Shown: in pieces, positions 28,192 to 37,842 of the stretch
Layout: each line of letters opens with the position of its first letter
Position numbering within the stretch: position 1 is the first letter of the stretch
Source: Streptomyces monomycini
GTDB lineage: Bacteria > Actinomycetota > Actinomycetes > Streptomycetales > Streptomycetaceae
NCBI RefSeq assembly: GCF_022271435.1
Contig: NZ_JAFIQY010000004.1
Location: 248,001 to 312,000, forward strand
Direction: 5' to 3'
DNA: 64,000 nucleotides
Position numbers and translations under genes: made by a program
Notes under the pieces: generated by a model
Told to the model about the DNA's origin: nothing
The model's database searches: none
What the model saw: the letters and a program-made list of their open reading frames with translations, nothing else

Positions 28192-29439
28192 CTACGCGAA
28201 GATCACGTCGATGGCGGCGCTTCCCCGTGCGCCAGCGCGGGGCAGAAAGTGGGAGTACTTCCGCAGCGTGAACCCGGGGTCAGAGTGTCCCAGCCAGCGT
28301 GCCAGGGAGACGATCGATTCGCCAGCTTCCAGTTCCTCGGAGGCGAAGAAGTGACGCAGGGCGTGGAAGCCGTGCTCGCGGGACGGCTCCCACACACGAG
28401 CACCGTCGGCGCTGCCTCCCTCCAGCGGTGCGATCACGCCCGCCGCGGCCAGCGCGGGCTTCCACACGTAGGAGTTGAAGTAGTTCCGGTTGATGGCCTT
28501 TCGCTCGCGGCCCGTCACCAGGAGGCTGTAGGTCCTCGGCCGCCGGTGTTTGGCCTCCACCAGCGTCGCGGCCGGAGCCGGGTCGTCCCAGGGCAACGTG
28601 ACCGGCACCGGCGCGAACTTCTCCATGTGTTGACGGATGGCCCGGGCCACACTGGTGGGCAGTGGCACATCCCGGACCTTGCGGCCCTTGGGGAGCGCGA
28701 AACACAGCTTGGCCCGTACCATCTTGATCTGCCGCCGGACATGCACGACTTCCTCTTCGAAGTCGATGTCGTCCGCTGAGAGCGCGAGCGCCTCCCCCTG
28801 CCGGAGCCCGAGACCTGCTCCGATCACGAGGAGGACCTGGTAGCGATCCGGCAGGGCCTCCCGTACCGCCAGCACCCGCTCGGGCGGCCACGCCTCGATC
28901 CTGCCGGGTGTGGCGGCCGGAGGACCGACCGTGGTGGACCGACATGGATTGCGTCCGAGGCGACGATCCTCAACTGCAGCCTGGAGGACGCTGGACAGCG
29001 TCGCCCAGACCAGACGGATCGAGGTCGGACCGAGGTCCTTCTCCAGCCGCTTTTTCCAGTGACGCAGGATTTCCGTGCCGATGGCGTTGAGCGGCTGAGC
29101 ACCCAGGTGGGAAACGATGTGTCGGCGTACCCTCTGCTCGATCCGTTCGATCGTGGACGGATCACCGCTCTGGGTGGGCCACCAGTGGGTGGCGATGTAG
29201 TCCTTGAGAGAGATGGCCCCATCGCGTGGATCGACGAACTCGCCTCGTCGTGCGTCGGTCTGGGCCTGGGCGAGCCAGGTCTTGGCGTCCTGGAGGGCAT
29301 CGAAGGAGCGGTCCTTGACGCCGGGGATGCCCTTGACGCGGTAGCGGGTGCACTTGCCGTACAGGGTTGTGCGTTCGCGCTTGCCGGTCGTCGGGTTAGG
29401 GCGCTTCTTGAGCCATCGGTCCTCTATATAGCCGGCCAG
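28192..29439 (-). CDS. int: Tyrosine-type site-specific integrase of the island (CTG start)
   Basis: A 415-residue tyrosine recombinase that integrates and excises the island. The N-terminal arm-binding part reads AGYIEDRWLKKRPNPTTGKR, the SAM-like core-binding part lies near residues 85-185, and the catalytic domain has Arg in GLGLRQGEAL, HALRHFFAS, WLGHSD and the nucleophile Tyr in RKYSHFLP. The frame is open back to a TAG near 29475, but no ATG, GTG or TTG occurs before residue about 189. CTG at 29439-29437 lies six bases after AAGGAG, exactly where homologues start with Met-Ala-Gly-Tyr. So either CTG is used or the start was lost by ATG to CTG mutation. Confidence 0.85.
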   Translation of the reverse strand: MAGYIEDRWLKKRPNPTTGKRERTTLYGKCTRYRVKGIPGVKDRSFDALQDAKTWLAQAQTDARRGEFVDPRDGAISLKDYIATHWWPTQSGDPSTIERIEQRVRRHIVSHLGAQPLNAIGTEILRHWKKRLEKDLGPTSIRLVWATLSSVLQAAVEDRRLGRNPCRSTTVGPPAATPGRIEAWPPERVLAVREALPDRYQVLLVIGAGLGLRQGEALALSADDIDFEEEVVHVRRQIKMVRAKLCFALPKGRKVRDVPLPTSVARAIRQHMEKFAPVPVTLPWDDPAPAATLVEAKHRRPRTYSLLVTGRERKAINRNYFNSYVWKPALAAAGVIAPLEGGSADGARVWEPSREHGFHALRHFFASEELEAGESIVSLARWLGHSDPGFTLRKYSHFLPRAGARGSAAIDVIFA

Positions 29440-29492
29440 GTCGAACTCCTTGATGTAGTGAACGAAGGTGGCGTTCTATGACACGTGGAGCG

Positions 29493-29735
29493 TCAGGCGC
29501 CGGTGAGACGGGCGGTCCGCTCCTGACGCGGAGCGAGTAGCGGGTTGAGGGCCTCGTTGGAACGCGAGTCGGCCTGCTCCTGCTCGCGGACCCAGGCGTC
29601 GAGGGCCTCCCGTCGGTACATGACGCGGCCACGAGGGCCCATGCGAAAGCTCGGGGGCCCTTGCCTGCGGTGGCGCCAGACGTACAGCGTGTGGGGCGAA
29701 AGACCGAGGTACTCGGCTGCGTCCCTCACTTTCAG
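29493..29735 (-). CDS. Excisionase-like helix-turn-helix protein (Xis)
   Basis: About 80 residues with the excisionase winged helix: RDAAEYLGLSPHTLYVWRHR, then the wing GPPSFRMGPRGRVMYRREAL. Such proteins bind next to att sites and direct the integrase toward excision. It lies 53 bases upstream of int on the same strand, the usual xis-int order. The start is uncertain. Only CTG at 29735 or GTG at 29729 is close to the domain; an upstream TTG at 29984 would add an unlikely 80-residue extension. Homologues usually have about ten more residues, so its start may also have decayed. Confidence 0.75.
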   Translation of the reverse strand: MKVRDAAEYLGLSPHTLYVWRHRRQGPPSFRMGPRGRVMYRREALDAWVREQEQADSRSNEALNPLLAPRQERTARLTGA

Positions 29736-29919
29736 GAATGTTCCGCGGGCGGCGCCGGCGGGGCCCGGCGCGGTGGCGGACGGAACAGTCGGGGGCGTAC
29801 AGACAAGAGAAGTTTTCTGTGAGTGGGGTGGGGCCGTGAACAGAGTTCGCGCACAGCCTGGAACGCAGGCGATGTCTGTGGTGAGGGCACAGACCGATGT
29901 GCTGCTACCGGTTGTGCTG

Positions 29920-30614
29920 CTACCGGTGCTGGGCAACGCCCGTCGGCTCGCCTCGGACAACTGGCGCGGCAAATGCGGCTTCAATGAGGTCGTTAGTCAT
30001 TTCACCCGATGCCTGAGCACACTGTGGGAAGCGGCGAGGAAGAAAGGGAGCGCTGACACCAACCCACTCGGCCACCATCAAGATCCCGAGGGCAGTGCGG
30101 TTCTCGCTCAGCCACTCAGCGATGCAGGCGTTTCGGAGGTCGGGAACGCTCTTCCCAAGTGGCGAGTCGATCTCATTTGCCTCCAGGACTGCCTCCCGCG
30201 CCTGGCTCCATGCCCGCCGGTAGATCGCGCCGGACAACGGCCGCCCGTCATCACGGGTGAACATCTTGTCATCGGGACGGAGGCCACGTCGGGCAACCTC
30301 ACCCCGCAGAATCTCCACAAGCCTCCGCAGACAGGTACGAGTCGCGGGGCACCCGCACCCGCCTCCACCGTCTCTCCCCGCCCCTGGGAACGCCGGGGGC
30401 GAATCACAAGTCGGCCAGATCCGTCGTCCAACAGGCGTGCGTCACGAACCCTCAGCGCCAAAGCCTCTTGCGGCCGCAGAGCCGCGAGGGCGATAGCTGA
30501 CAGGAACGCATGCAATGGGCGCCCGTTCGAGGAACGTTGACCGACCCAGTCCAGCAGGGCGTCACGCTGCTTCACCGACAGCAGGAACCGCTCATCAACA
30601 ACGGCAGCACACAT
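29920..30614 (-). pseudogene. Decayed second tyrosine recombinase
   Basis: Remains of a phage-type integrase read in two frames. The 5' part (from 30614) has the catalytic-domain start LHAFLSAIALAALRPQEALALRVRD. After about 30380 the homology moves to another frame (LVEILRGEVARRGLRPDD, then GRPLSGAIYRRAW). The expected core is damaged: the RHxC/H box reads DLRNACIAEW, the GHS box reads VAEWVGVSAPF, and no nucleophile Tyr follows. The N-terminal core-binding domain is missing. With a frameshift, truncation and lost catalytic residues it should be inactive. It may be the former recombinase of the tRNA-flanked cassette beside it. Confidence 0.72.
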
Positions 30615-31100
30615 GGAGAAGACTCCTTACGTTGGGGAACGTCATACGGGTCAGGCATTCTCGGCGTTACCGCCGACGAACACCTGCAATGGTCCGAAGA
30701 ATCGCCGGTTTGGCCAACCGGCACTTGCGTGTTACAAGCGGGGGGCGAATCCGGGTCGGTCTTGAAAATGGGATCGCTAGGTCACCAAAACGCGCTACAA
30801 GCGGCGGAGGAGGGGCCGGCAGCCGGAAGCTACCCCGGCGTGCTCCAGGTCACGCCTCCTGCATCCACGTGATCAAGGTTGACTTGCTCCAACCAGAATT
30901 TCCAGTCCCCATTGCATCGAACCGGTCTGCCGACGGCGAACTTCCCGTCCAAACAACGGACGCTCAAGCTGCTATCGACGCTAAACGACTAAGTTCGCCC
31001 TCAACTACGCAGCATCTAGGCCGACGACGTGTACCTTCTGAGTGGAAATTTCCCCCCGCTTCCGCCATCGCAAGAGGTGACGTGCACCAAAGCGCAACGG
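30615..31100. other. Non-coding spacer with lower GC
   Basis: No convincing gene is present. The reading frames are short, lack ribosome sites and show no known domains. The base composition is less GC-rich than the core genome, in keeping with foreign or decayed DNA between the recombinase remnant and the tRNA fragment. Confidence 0.4.
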
Positions 31101-31143
31101 CCTCCGGAGCCGTGTGCGCAGGTTCGAATCCTGCCGGGGGCAC
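31101..31143 (+). repeat. 3' half of tRNA-Arg(CCG): left repeat of the restriction cassette
   Basis: The stretch runs from the anticodon loop CTCCGGA through the T arm GCAGGTTCGAATCCTGC to the acceptor 3' strand CGGGGGCAC. No D arm or 5' acceptor strand precedes it, so it is not a functional tRNA. A 43-base copy with three differences is at 37708-37750. It is the kind of sequence left as an attachment site by elements that insert in tRNA genes. Confidence 0.8.
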
Positions 31144-31580
31144 GGCGGCCACACCCGGCAGCGTGGCTGAGGCCGCCCGTGGTGCAGCGAGACACACGCG
31201 TGCCTGGGCGGTCGACGCGCTCGCCGTCGTAGCTTCTGTAGTCGGCCGGCTGAGCTTCGAACCGCGACACCAGACACCTCTCGTCAGCGAAGTACAGGCT
31301 GCACCATGGGGCGTTTCTTGGCCGTGCACGTCGACGGCAGTGACGGCAGCGCTGACGCCAACGACGGCGGACGGTGGTGGCCATCAGCAGTCGGTCACAG
31401 CAACGACGCCAGCCAAGCGGAAGGCGTCGTGAGGCGGTGCCGGCATCCGCTAGGCGCCTGATCCCTCCTGGACGATTGCCCTGCTTCGTGCAGGCCCCGG
31501 CGGATAGGGTTCAGTTAACGTGGCACGGCTCCCGTCGAGCAGAGCTGCGACCACCTAAGCTAAGACCGGAGAAGACCTGC

Positions 31581-34262
31581 GTGAGCGTCCTCAGCCAATT
31601 CGTGTGGAGCGTCGCCGACACCCTGCGCGGCCCCTACCAGGAAGCCGAGTACGGCTCGGTGATTCTGCCGTTCACCGTGCTGCGCCGCCTGGAGTGCGTG
31701 ATGGAACCGCATCGGGAGGCGATGGCCGAGATCATCAGCCAGTACCCCGGTGATCAGCAGCGCCGCACCTACCTAAAGCTCAAGACGCGCACCCCGGACA
31801 GTGCGGGCCTGAACTTCTGGACCACCAGCAACTACACCCTGAAGAAGGCTCTGCAGGACCCGAACAACCTCGCGTCCAACCTCATCAACTACATCTCTGG
31901 TTTCTCGTCGAACCTGGATGTGTTCAAGTCCTTCGACTTCGAGAACGTTCTGCGCACCCTTGACGCCCGCGACCGCCTCTCGCCGGTCGTCAAGCACTTC
32001 CAGAGGATCGATCTGAGCCCTGAGACCGTCTCGAACGCGGACATGGGTGACCTCTTCGAGAACCTTATCTACCGGTTCGCCGAGTCCGCCAACGACGGCG
32101 CCGGCCAGTTCTATACACCCCGCGACGTCGTCCGCCTCCTTGTCGACCTTGTCTACGCCGAGGACACCGAGGCACTGCGCGACCGAGGCCAGGTCCGCTC
32201 CATCTATGACCCAACCGTCGGCACCGGCGGCATGTTGACCGTCGCCGACGAGCATCTCCACGGCCTGAACCCGTCCGCCTCAACAGCCCTGTTCGGCCAG
32301 GAAATCAACCCGCGGACATACGCAATCTGCAAGGCCGACCTGCTTATCAAGGGCCAAGACCCGACCAACGTCCGCCAGGGCGACACTCTCGTCGTAGACC
32401 GATTCGAGGACCACAAGTTCGACTATGTCTTGTCCAACCCGCCGTTCGGCACCGACTGGAAGGCGGTCGCTTCCCAGGTGACCGCCGAACACGGACGCGG
32501 CGGGCAAGGACGCTTCGCTTCAGGCCTCCCCGCCGCCGGGGACGCCTCGATGCTGTTCCTGCTCCACGTCGCCTCGAAGATGCGCGACGTGGACGAGAAC
32601 GGCCGCGGCGGAAAGGCAGGCATCGTCCTCAACGGCTCGCCGCTCTTCACCGGCGGCGCTGAATCCGGACCATCAAAAATCCGCGGCCACTTGCTCGAGA
32701 ATGACCTGGTCGAAGCAATCGTCGCTCTACCAAACGACATGTTCTACAACACTGGCATCCCCACCTACCTGTGGATCCTCTCGAACACCAAGCCCACCGA
32801 GCACATGGGCACAGTCCAGCTCATCGACGCTACCAGGCTCGGCTCTAAGTTGGGCAAGTCGATCGGCTCCAAGCGCGTCGAAATCTCTGACGACGCTCGT
32901 ACCGTTATCGTACAGGCATTCACCTCCCGCGAAGCTTCGGTCACCTCAAAGATCTTCGAGAACCGCGATTTCGCCTATTGGACGATCACCGTCGAGCGTC
33001 CCCTACGCCTCAGGTTCCAATGCACCGCCGATCGGATCACGGACGCCGCCAACCATAAAACCCTTGGCAAGATCGCGGGCTTGGTTGAGGCCCTCGGCTC
33101 CTTTGGCGAGCAGGTCTACCTCAATAGGGAGGAGTTCCTTCACGACGTCGGCAAGCATCTGCGTGAGTGCCCAGTCACGCTGACTGTGGCTCAGCGCAAG
33201 ACACTGTGGCAGACGATCGGTGAACACGATGACAACGCCGACGTCTGCCGCTACACCTCCGGCCCGCACAAGGGCGAGATCGAACCCGACCCTGCCCTAC
33301 GCGATACCGAGAAAATTCCCTTCGGCTGGGGCGGACGTCCGAAGTCCCACGATGCCGCCGAGGAAACCATCGACGCCTACTTCAAGGCCGAGGTCAAGCC
33401 GCATGTGCCCGATGCCTGGATTGACAAGGCCAAGACGAAGACCGGCTACGAGATCCCATTCACCCGGCACTTCTATCAGTACATCCCACCCCGACCGCTC
33501 GAGGAGATCGACACCGATCTCAGCCGCGTCGCCGATGAAATCATGAAGATGCTGCGGGAGGTAGAGTTCCTCCGCGAACGGCGAAGTGCCGAGATCGAGA
33601 CCGTCGTGTCGGAAGTTGGCACAAGCGGTCCAAGGCTGAAGCACGTAATTCGGTCGGTGCGTCAAGGTTGGAGCCCGCAGTGCTATTCCTGGCCTGCTGA
33701 TGGAATCAACTCCTGGGCTGTTCTCAAGGTAGGCGCCGTGAACGGCGGGGTCTTCCGCCCCATGGAGAACAAGGAGCTCCCCGCAGAGGAAACTCCTCGA
33801 CCTGGAACCGTCGTACAACGTGGTGACCTCATTGTGTCTCGCGCTAATACTCGCGATCTCGTGGGAAGCGCAGCGGTCGTCGAAGGTGATTTCCCGCGCC
33901 TGATGTTGAGTGACAAGCTTTATGCCTTCACGCTTAACGAGGATCAGGCACTCCCGCAATTCGTCGCCGCCGTGCTTGGGAGCCGCAAATGGCGTGATCT
34001 GATAGAGATGCAAGCTACCGGCGCAAGCTCCTCGATGCTGAATATCAGCCAGTCCGATATCGTTAACCTTCCGATGTCGCTCCCGCCGGTCGATGAGCAG
34101 CGTCGGATCCTAGCTCATCTGGACGCCCAGACCGCACGGATCGATGCCCTCATTGCCAAGGCGCAGGAGCACATCGACTTCGCCAAGGAGCGTCGTGCAG
34201 CGCTCATCACAGCCGCTGTGGCCGGACAACTCGACGTACGCACCGCCCGAAAGGCCAGCTGA
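31581..34262 (+). CDS. Type I restriction-modification fused methyltransferase-specificity subunit (HsdM-HsdS)
   Basis: An 893-residue fusion. The N-terminal HsdM_N helical bundle (LSQFVWSVADTLRGPYQEAE) is followed by an N6-adenine methyltransferase with motif I DPTVGTGGML at about residue 210 and motif IV NPPFG at about residue 286. From about residue 685 there is a single HsdS half: one target-recognition domain and one conserved coiled coil (LPPVDEQRRILAHLDAQTARID). It methylates host DNA and supplies specificity to the complex. GTG at 31581 follows GGAGAAG. It lies four bases before hsdR. With one recognition domain, two copies would be expected to read a symmetrical or short target. Confidence 0.9.
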   Translation: MSVLSQFVWSVADTLRGPYQEAEYGSVILPFTVLRRLECVMEPHREAMAEIISQYPGDQQRRTYLKLKTRTPDSAGLNFWTTSNYTLKKALQDPNNLASNLINYISGFSSNLDVFKSFDFENVLRTLDARDRLSPVVKHFQRIDLSPETVSNADMGDLFENLIYRFAESANDGAGQFYTPRDVVRLLVDLVYAEDTEALRDRGQVRSIYDPTVGTGGMLTVADEHLHGLNPSASTALFGQEINPRTYAICKADLLIKGQDPTNVRQGDTLVVDRFEDHKFDYVLSNPPFGTDWKAVASQVTAEHGRGGQGRFASGLPAAGDASMLFLLHVASKMRDVDENGRGGKAGIVLNGSPLFTGGAESGPSKIRGHLLENDLVEAIVALPNDMFYNTGIPTYLWILSNTKPTEHMGTVQLIDATRLGSKLGKSIGSKRVEISDDARTVIVQAFTSREASVTSKIFENRDFAYWTITVERPLRLRFQCTADRITDAANHKTLGKIAGLVEALGSFGEQVYLNREEFLHDVGKHLRECPVTLTVAQRKTLWQTIGEHDDNADVCRYTSGPHKGEIEPDPALRDTEKIPFGWGGRPKSHDAAEETIDAYFKAEVKPHVPDAWIDKAKTKTGYEIPFTRHFYQYIPPRPLEEIDTDLSRVADEIMKMLREVEFLRERRSAEIETVVSEVGTSGPRLKHVIRSVRQGWSPQCYSWPADGINSWAVLKVGAVNGGVFRPMENKELPAEETPRPGTVVQRGDLIVSRANTRDLVGSAAVVEGDFPRLMLSDKLYAFTLNEDQALPQFVAAVLGSRKWRDLIEMQATGASSSMLNISQSDIVNLPMSLPPVDEQRRILAHLDAQTARIDALIAKAQEHIDFAKERRAALITAAVAGQLDVRTARKAS

Positions 34263-34265
34263 CGG

Positions 34266-37200
34266 ATGACAACTGCGGATCAGACTCGTGAAGAGGCGTT
34301 CGAGACAGAAATTGCCGAATACCTCGCCGTCCACGGCTGGGCGTACAGCGAGTCGGATGATGGGTACGACACGAAGCGCGCCCTGTGGCCCGAGGACGTG
34401 CACTGGTGGTTGAGCACCACGCAGTCCGAGGAGTACGAGAAGGTCGTCAAAACCGGTACCTCGACGGAGCAGGCCGATAAAGACGCACTGCTCGATGCGC
34501 TCGTAGCGCGTCTGGATGCTCCGATGGGGTCGGGCGGCGGCACGCTAAACGTGCTTCGGCGGCGATTCTCACACACTCGTGGCGCTACAGCGCACCTCCG
34601 GATGTGCCAGTTCGCGCCGGCGACCACCCTGAACCCGACGGTGAAGAAGACGTACGAGTCGGTACGACTGCGGGTGGCGCGACAGGTGAATTTCTCGTCG
34701 GCTCGTGGCGACAATCGGTCGATCGATCTAGTGTTCTTCGTGAATGGGCTGCCGGTCGCAACGCTGGAGCTCAAGTCTTTCTTTAAGCAAGAGTGGCGCA
34801 CCGCGATCAAGCAGTACAAGCAGGATCGCCAACCGAAGGGCCAACCGCTCCTCGGGTTCGGCACTCGCGCCCTGGTCCACTTTGCCGTCGACGACGATGA
34901 AGTTTGGATGACCACTAAGCTGGCCGGCGACAAGACCCACTTCCTACCGTTTAACCGAGGCCACGCCAACGGCGCGAAAGGCAACCCCTCAAACCCCAAC
35001 GGCGCGGCCACCTCCTACCTGTGGGAGGAGGTCCTCGATCGGCACAACTGGCTCCATATTCTCGGCGCGCTGATGTTCATACGCAAGGACGCGGACGAGG
35101 ACCCGGCCACAGGAAAGATCAAGCGGACGACGACGCTGCTGTTCCCCCGCTACCACCAGTGGCGTGCGGTGCGGCGGATCGTCGACGAGGTCCGTGTTGG
35201 CGGGCCGGGGCGGCGGTATCTGATCGAGCACTCGGCCGGCTCGGGCAAGACCAACACGATCGCGTGGACCGCGCATCGCCTCGCCCGACTGCACGACGGG
35301 GACAATCGCAAGGTCTTCGACAAGGTCCTGATTGTCTCCGACCGCAAGGTCCTCGACCGGCAGCTCCAGGAGGCCGTAGGCCAGGTCGATGACTCCGGTG
35401 ACTCGGTGGCAGTCATCGATTCCGCCGCTGTGCGCCGCTCCGGCGGCTCGAAGTCCAGGGCCCTACTCGACGCACTGACCGGGCCTGCTCTGGTCGTCGT
35501 GGTCACGATCCAGACGTTCCCCTACGTCAAGGGCCTGATCGACACGACGCTCAGCGACAAGGCATTCGCCGTCATCGTCGATGAGGCCCACACCTCCCAG
35601 TCCGGCAAGACGGCCAACGCCCTGAAGAAGGTCCTCACCGGGGGTGGGCAGATCGCCGAGGAAGAGGCGATCGACACCCAAGACGTCGTCAACGAGCTTC
35701 TCTCCGCCGACGACGAGCACGCCAAGCGCGAGCGGCGGATCTCCGCTGAGACGGCTGCCCGAGCCGCGTCCCCGAACGTGTCGTTCCTGGCGTTCACCGC
35801 CACGCCAAAGCACAGAACGAAGACCCTGTTCGGGCGGACCGGTGACGATGACAAGCCCGAGTCCTTCGACGTGTACACGATGCGGCAGGCCATCGAGGAG
35901 GGGTTCATCCTTGACGTGCTGCGCGGCTACCAGACCTATAACACTGCCTTCGAGATTGAGGAGCGCGGCGCCGATGGCGTCGTCACCACGATCAGCAACG
36001 ACGATGAGGGTCAACTGGTCGACCCGAAGGTCGCGACGAAGAAGATCATGAGGTTCAAGAACCTGCACCCGTCCAACATCGGGCAAAAGGTGGAGATCAT
36101 CGTCGAGCACTTCCGGGCCAACGTAGCAGACCTCCTCGACGGTCAGGCCAAGGCCATGGTCGTCACCTCCTCACGCCAAGCAGCTGTCCGCTACAAGATC
36201 GAGACGGACAACTACATCCGCACCAAGGGCTACAAGCTAAAGACGATCGTCGCGTTCTCCGGTGACGTCACCGACGAGCATTACGGCGTAGAGAGCGCCA
36301 CCGAAGCATCCTTGAACCCGGGCCTCGCCTCCGATCTCGCCCGGGAATTCAGGCGCCCCGACTACCGGCTGATGCTGGTGGCGGAGAAATTTCAGACCGG
36401 CTTTGACCAGCCGCTGCTGTGCGCGATGTACGTCGACAAGCAACTCCCCGACGTCCACGCCGTCCAGACACTCTCCCGCCTCAACCGCACCTACCGTGCC
36501 CCATCTGGCGAGGTGAAGGACCAGACGTTCGTCCTCGACTTCGTCAACGACCCCGTTGACATCCAGAATGCGTTCCTGCAGCACTACACCGAGGCTCACG
36601 TCGAGACTGCCACCGACCCCAACCTCGTCCACCAGCTCGCTACGAAGCTCGCCCAGCCCGGCATCTACAGCCACGCCGACGTCGAACGCTACGCCGAAGC
36701 CTGGTGGGGCCAGCAGCGGCACTCGGCCCTGTCGGCGGCGATCGCGCCGGTCCGCGACAAGTTCACCAACCAATGGGCCGACGCAGCCGAGAGGGACGAC
36801 AGCGAGACACTGAACGAGTTGCGGACCTTCCGCAAGGACTGCGGGTCGTATGTCCGTCTCTACGACTTCATGTCTCAGGTCGTCGACTACGCAACCACCG
36901 ACCTGGAGAAGCTCGCCGAGTTCCTGCGGCAACTGGTGCGCCTGCTCGCAGTCAACGATCCCCGCGCCGACGTAGACCTGTCCGGGATAGTCCTCAAGCG
37001 CGTGCGGCACATTGACCAGGGTAAGGCGGCCATAGCCCTGTCCGGAGATCAGGAGACGCCAGGGCTGCGAGGCGTCGCTGGCATCGGTACCGCGGTAGCC
37101 CGCGATCCACAGCAGGTGCTGCTGTCAGAGGTGATCGCCAAGATCAACAGCCTGTTCGGCGGTGAGTTCGCGGACCCACAAATCGGCGGTTTCGTCACGG

Positions 37201-37469
37201 CCGCGGCCGGGATGGCCGAGGAGGACCCGCTGATCGCCGAGCAGATCGACAACAACGCCCAGGACCAGTTTCTCATCTCCCCCAACCTGCGCGAGGCCCT
37301 CACCGACGCGGCCGTGCTCAACGAGGGGGCCTTCGGGAAGCTGACCGGTGCGCTGACCGGCGAGAGTGAGCGAGCCGAAGAGCTCATCCAGCTGATCGGT
37401 GCTTATCTGTACCAGTCCCGACGCGCGCGCACGGAGCAGGGGGCTGAGCCGGAAGATCCAAAAGAATGA
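34266..37469 (+). CDS. hsdR: Type I restriction endonuclease subunit R (HsdR)
   Basis: A 1067-residue DNA translocase-nuclease that cuts unmodified foreign DNA. The N-terminal PD-(D/E)XK nuclease has Asp154 in SIDLVFF and Glu168-x-Lys170 in ATLELKS. The SF2 motor has Walker A EHSAGSGKTN near 321-330 and DEAH at 439-442, then motif III FTATP and the second RecA domain with GFDQPLL and QTLSRLNRTY. The C-terminal helical part binds the methylase complex. All key residues are present and the length is normal. ATG at 34266 is four bases after the hsdMS stop, so the two are one operon. Confidence 0.93.
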   Translation: MTTADQTREEAFETEIAEYLAVHGWAYSESDDGYDTKRALWPEDVHWWLSTTQSEEYEKVVKTGTSTEQADKDALLDALVARLDAPMGSGGGTLNVLRRRFSHTRGATAHLRMCQFAPATTLNPTVKKTYESVRLRVARQVNFSSARGDNRSIDLVFFVNGLPVATLELKSFFKQEWRTAIKQYKQDRQPKGQPLLGFGTRALVHFAVDDDEVWMTTKLAGDKTHFLPFNRGHANGAKGNPSNPNGAATSYLWEEVLDRHNWLHILGALMFIRKDADEDPATGKIKRTTTLLFPRYHQWRAVRRIVDEVRVGGPGRRYLIEHSAGSGKTNTIAWTAHRLARLHDGDNRKVFDKVLIVSDRKVLDRQLQEAVGQVDDSGDSVAVIDSAAVRRSGGSKSRALLDALTGPALVVVVTIQTFPYVKGLIDTTLSDKAFAVIVDEAHTSQSGKTANALKKVLTGGGQIAEEEAIDTQDVVNELLSADDEHAKRERRISAETAARAASPNVSFLAFTATPKHRTKTLFGRTGDDDKPESFDVYTMRQAIEEGFILDVLRGYQTYNTAFEIEERGADGVVTTISNDDEGQLVDPKVATKKIMRFKNLHPSNIGQKVEIIVEHFRANVADLLDGQAKAMVVTSSRQAAVRYKIETDNYIRTKGYKLKTIVAFSGDVTDEHYGVESATEASLNPGLASDLAREFRRPDYRLMLVAEKFQTGFDQPLLCAMYVDKQLPDVHAVQTLSRLNRTYRAPSGEVKDQTFVLDFVNDPVDIQNAFLQHYTEAHVETATDPNLVHQLATKLAQPGIYSHADVERYAEAWWGQQRHSALSAAIAPVRDKFTNQWADAAERDDSETLNELRTFRKDCGSYVRLYDFMSQVVDYATTDLEKLAEFLRQLVRLLAVNDPRADVDLSGIVLKRVRHIDQGKAAIALSGDQETPGLRGVAGIGTAVARDPQQVLLSEVIAKINSLFGGEFADPQIGGFVTAAAGMAEEDPLIAEQIDNNAQDQFLISPNLREALTDAAVLNEGAFGKLTGALTGESERAEELIQLIGAYLYQSRRARTEQGAEPEDPKE

Positions 37470-37707
37470 TCTCTTGAGGGGAGGGGTTGCCCGGGGACGC
37501 ATCGGCACCCTCTCCTGCGAGCGCCGCCGCCATCTGCCCGGCTGACTCACACCTTTCCTCTCCATCGCACGGCAGCACGTTCGCTGTCCCTCATTCCAAC
37601 CTCATCCCCATAGCGATGGCCGGTTCCCGTGGACTACCTGTGGATGGTCCCTGGTCGACCGTGCATCTGCAGGATCCTGACCAGCGATGTTGCCTGAGAC
37701 TCTAGGC

Positions 37708-37750
37708 CCTCCGGAGCCGTGCACGCAGGTTCGAATCCTGCCGAGGGCAC
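37708..37750 (+). repeat. 3' half of tRNA-Arg(CCG): right repeat of the restriction cassette
   Basis: This matches 31101-31143 at 40 of 43 positions, from the anticodon loop CTCCGGA to CGAGGGCAC. The T arm is perfect. The tRNA 5' half is absent here too. Together the two copies bracket 6.6 kb containing only the type I restriction operon. Confidence 0.8.
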
Positions 37751-37803
37751 TCGCCAGACCACCTACGGAGATCCGTATGTGACCAGGGCGGATGCCGACC
37801 GAA

Positions 37804-37842
37804 GAGGGTGGGAGTCAGTCTCACTGGCTGGCTCCCGCCCTC
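37804..37842 (+). terminator. Hairpin terminator after the tRNA-Arg fragment
   Basis: GAGGGTGGGAG pairs with CTCCCGCCCTC around an inner GTCAG/CTGGC stem, followed by TCTCGTTGTCTCTCG. It is the kind of terminator found after tRNA genes and supports the fragment having come with real tRNA flanking DNA. Confidence 0.6.

Noticed and set aside
31101..31143. A functional tRNA-Arg gene
   Set aside because: The T arm and anticodon loop are perfect but the 5' acceptor strand and D arm are missing upstream.
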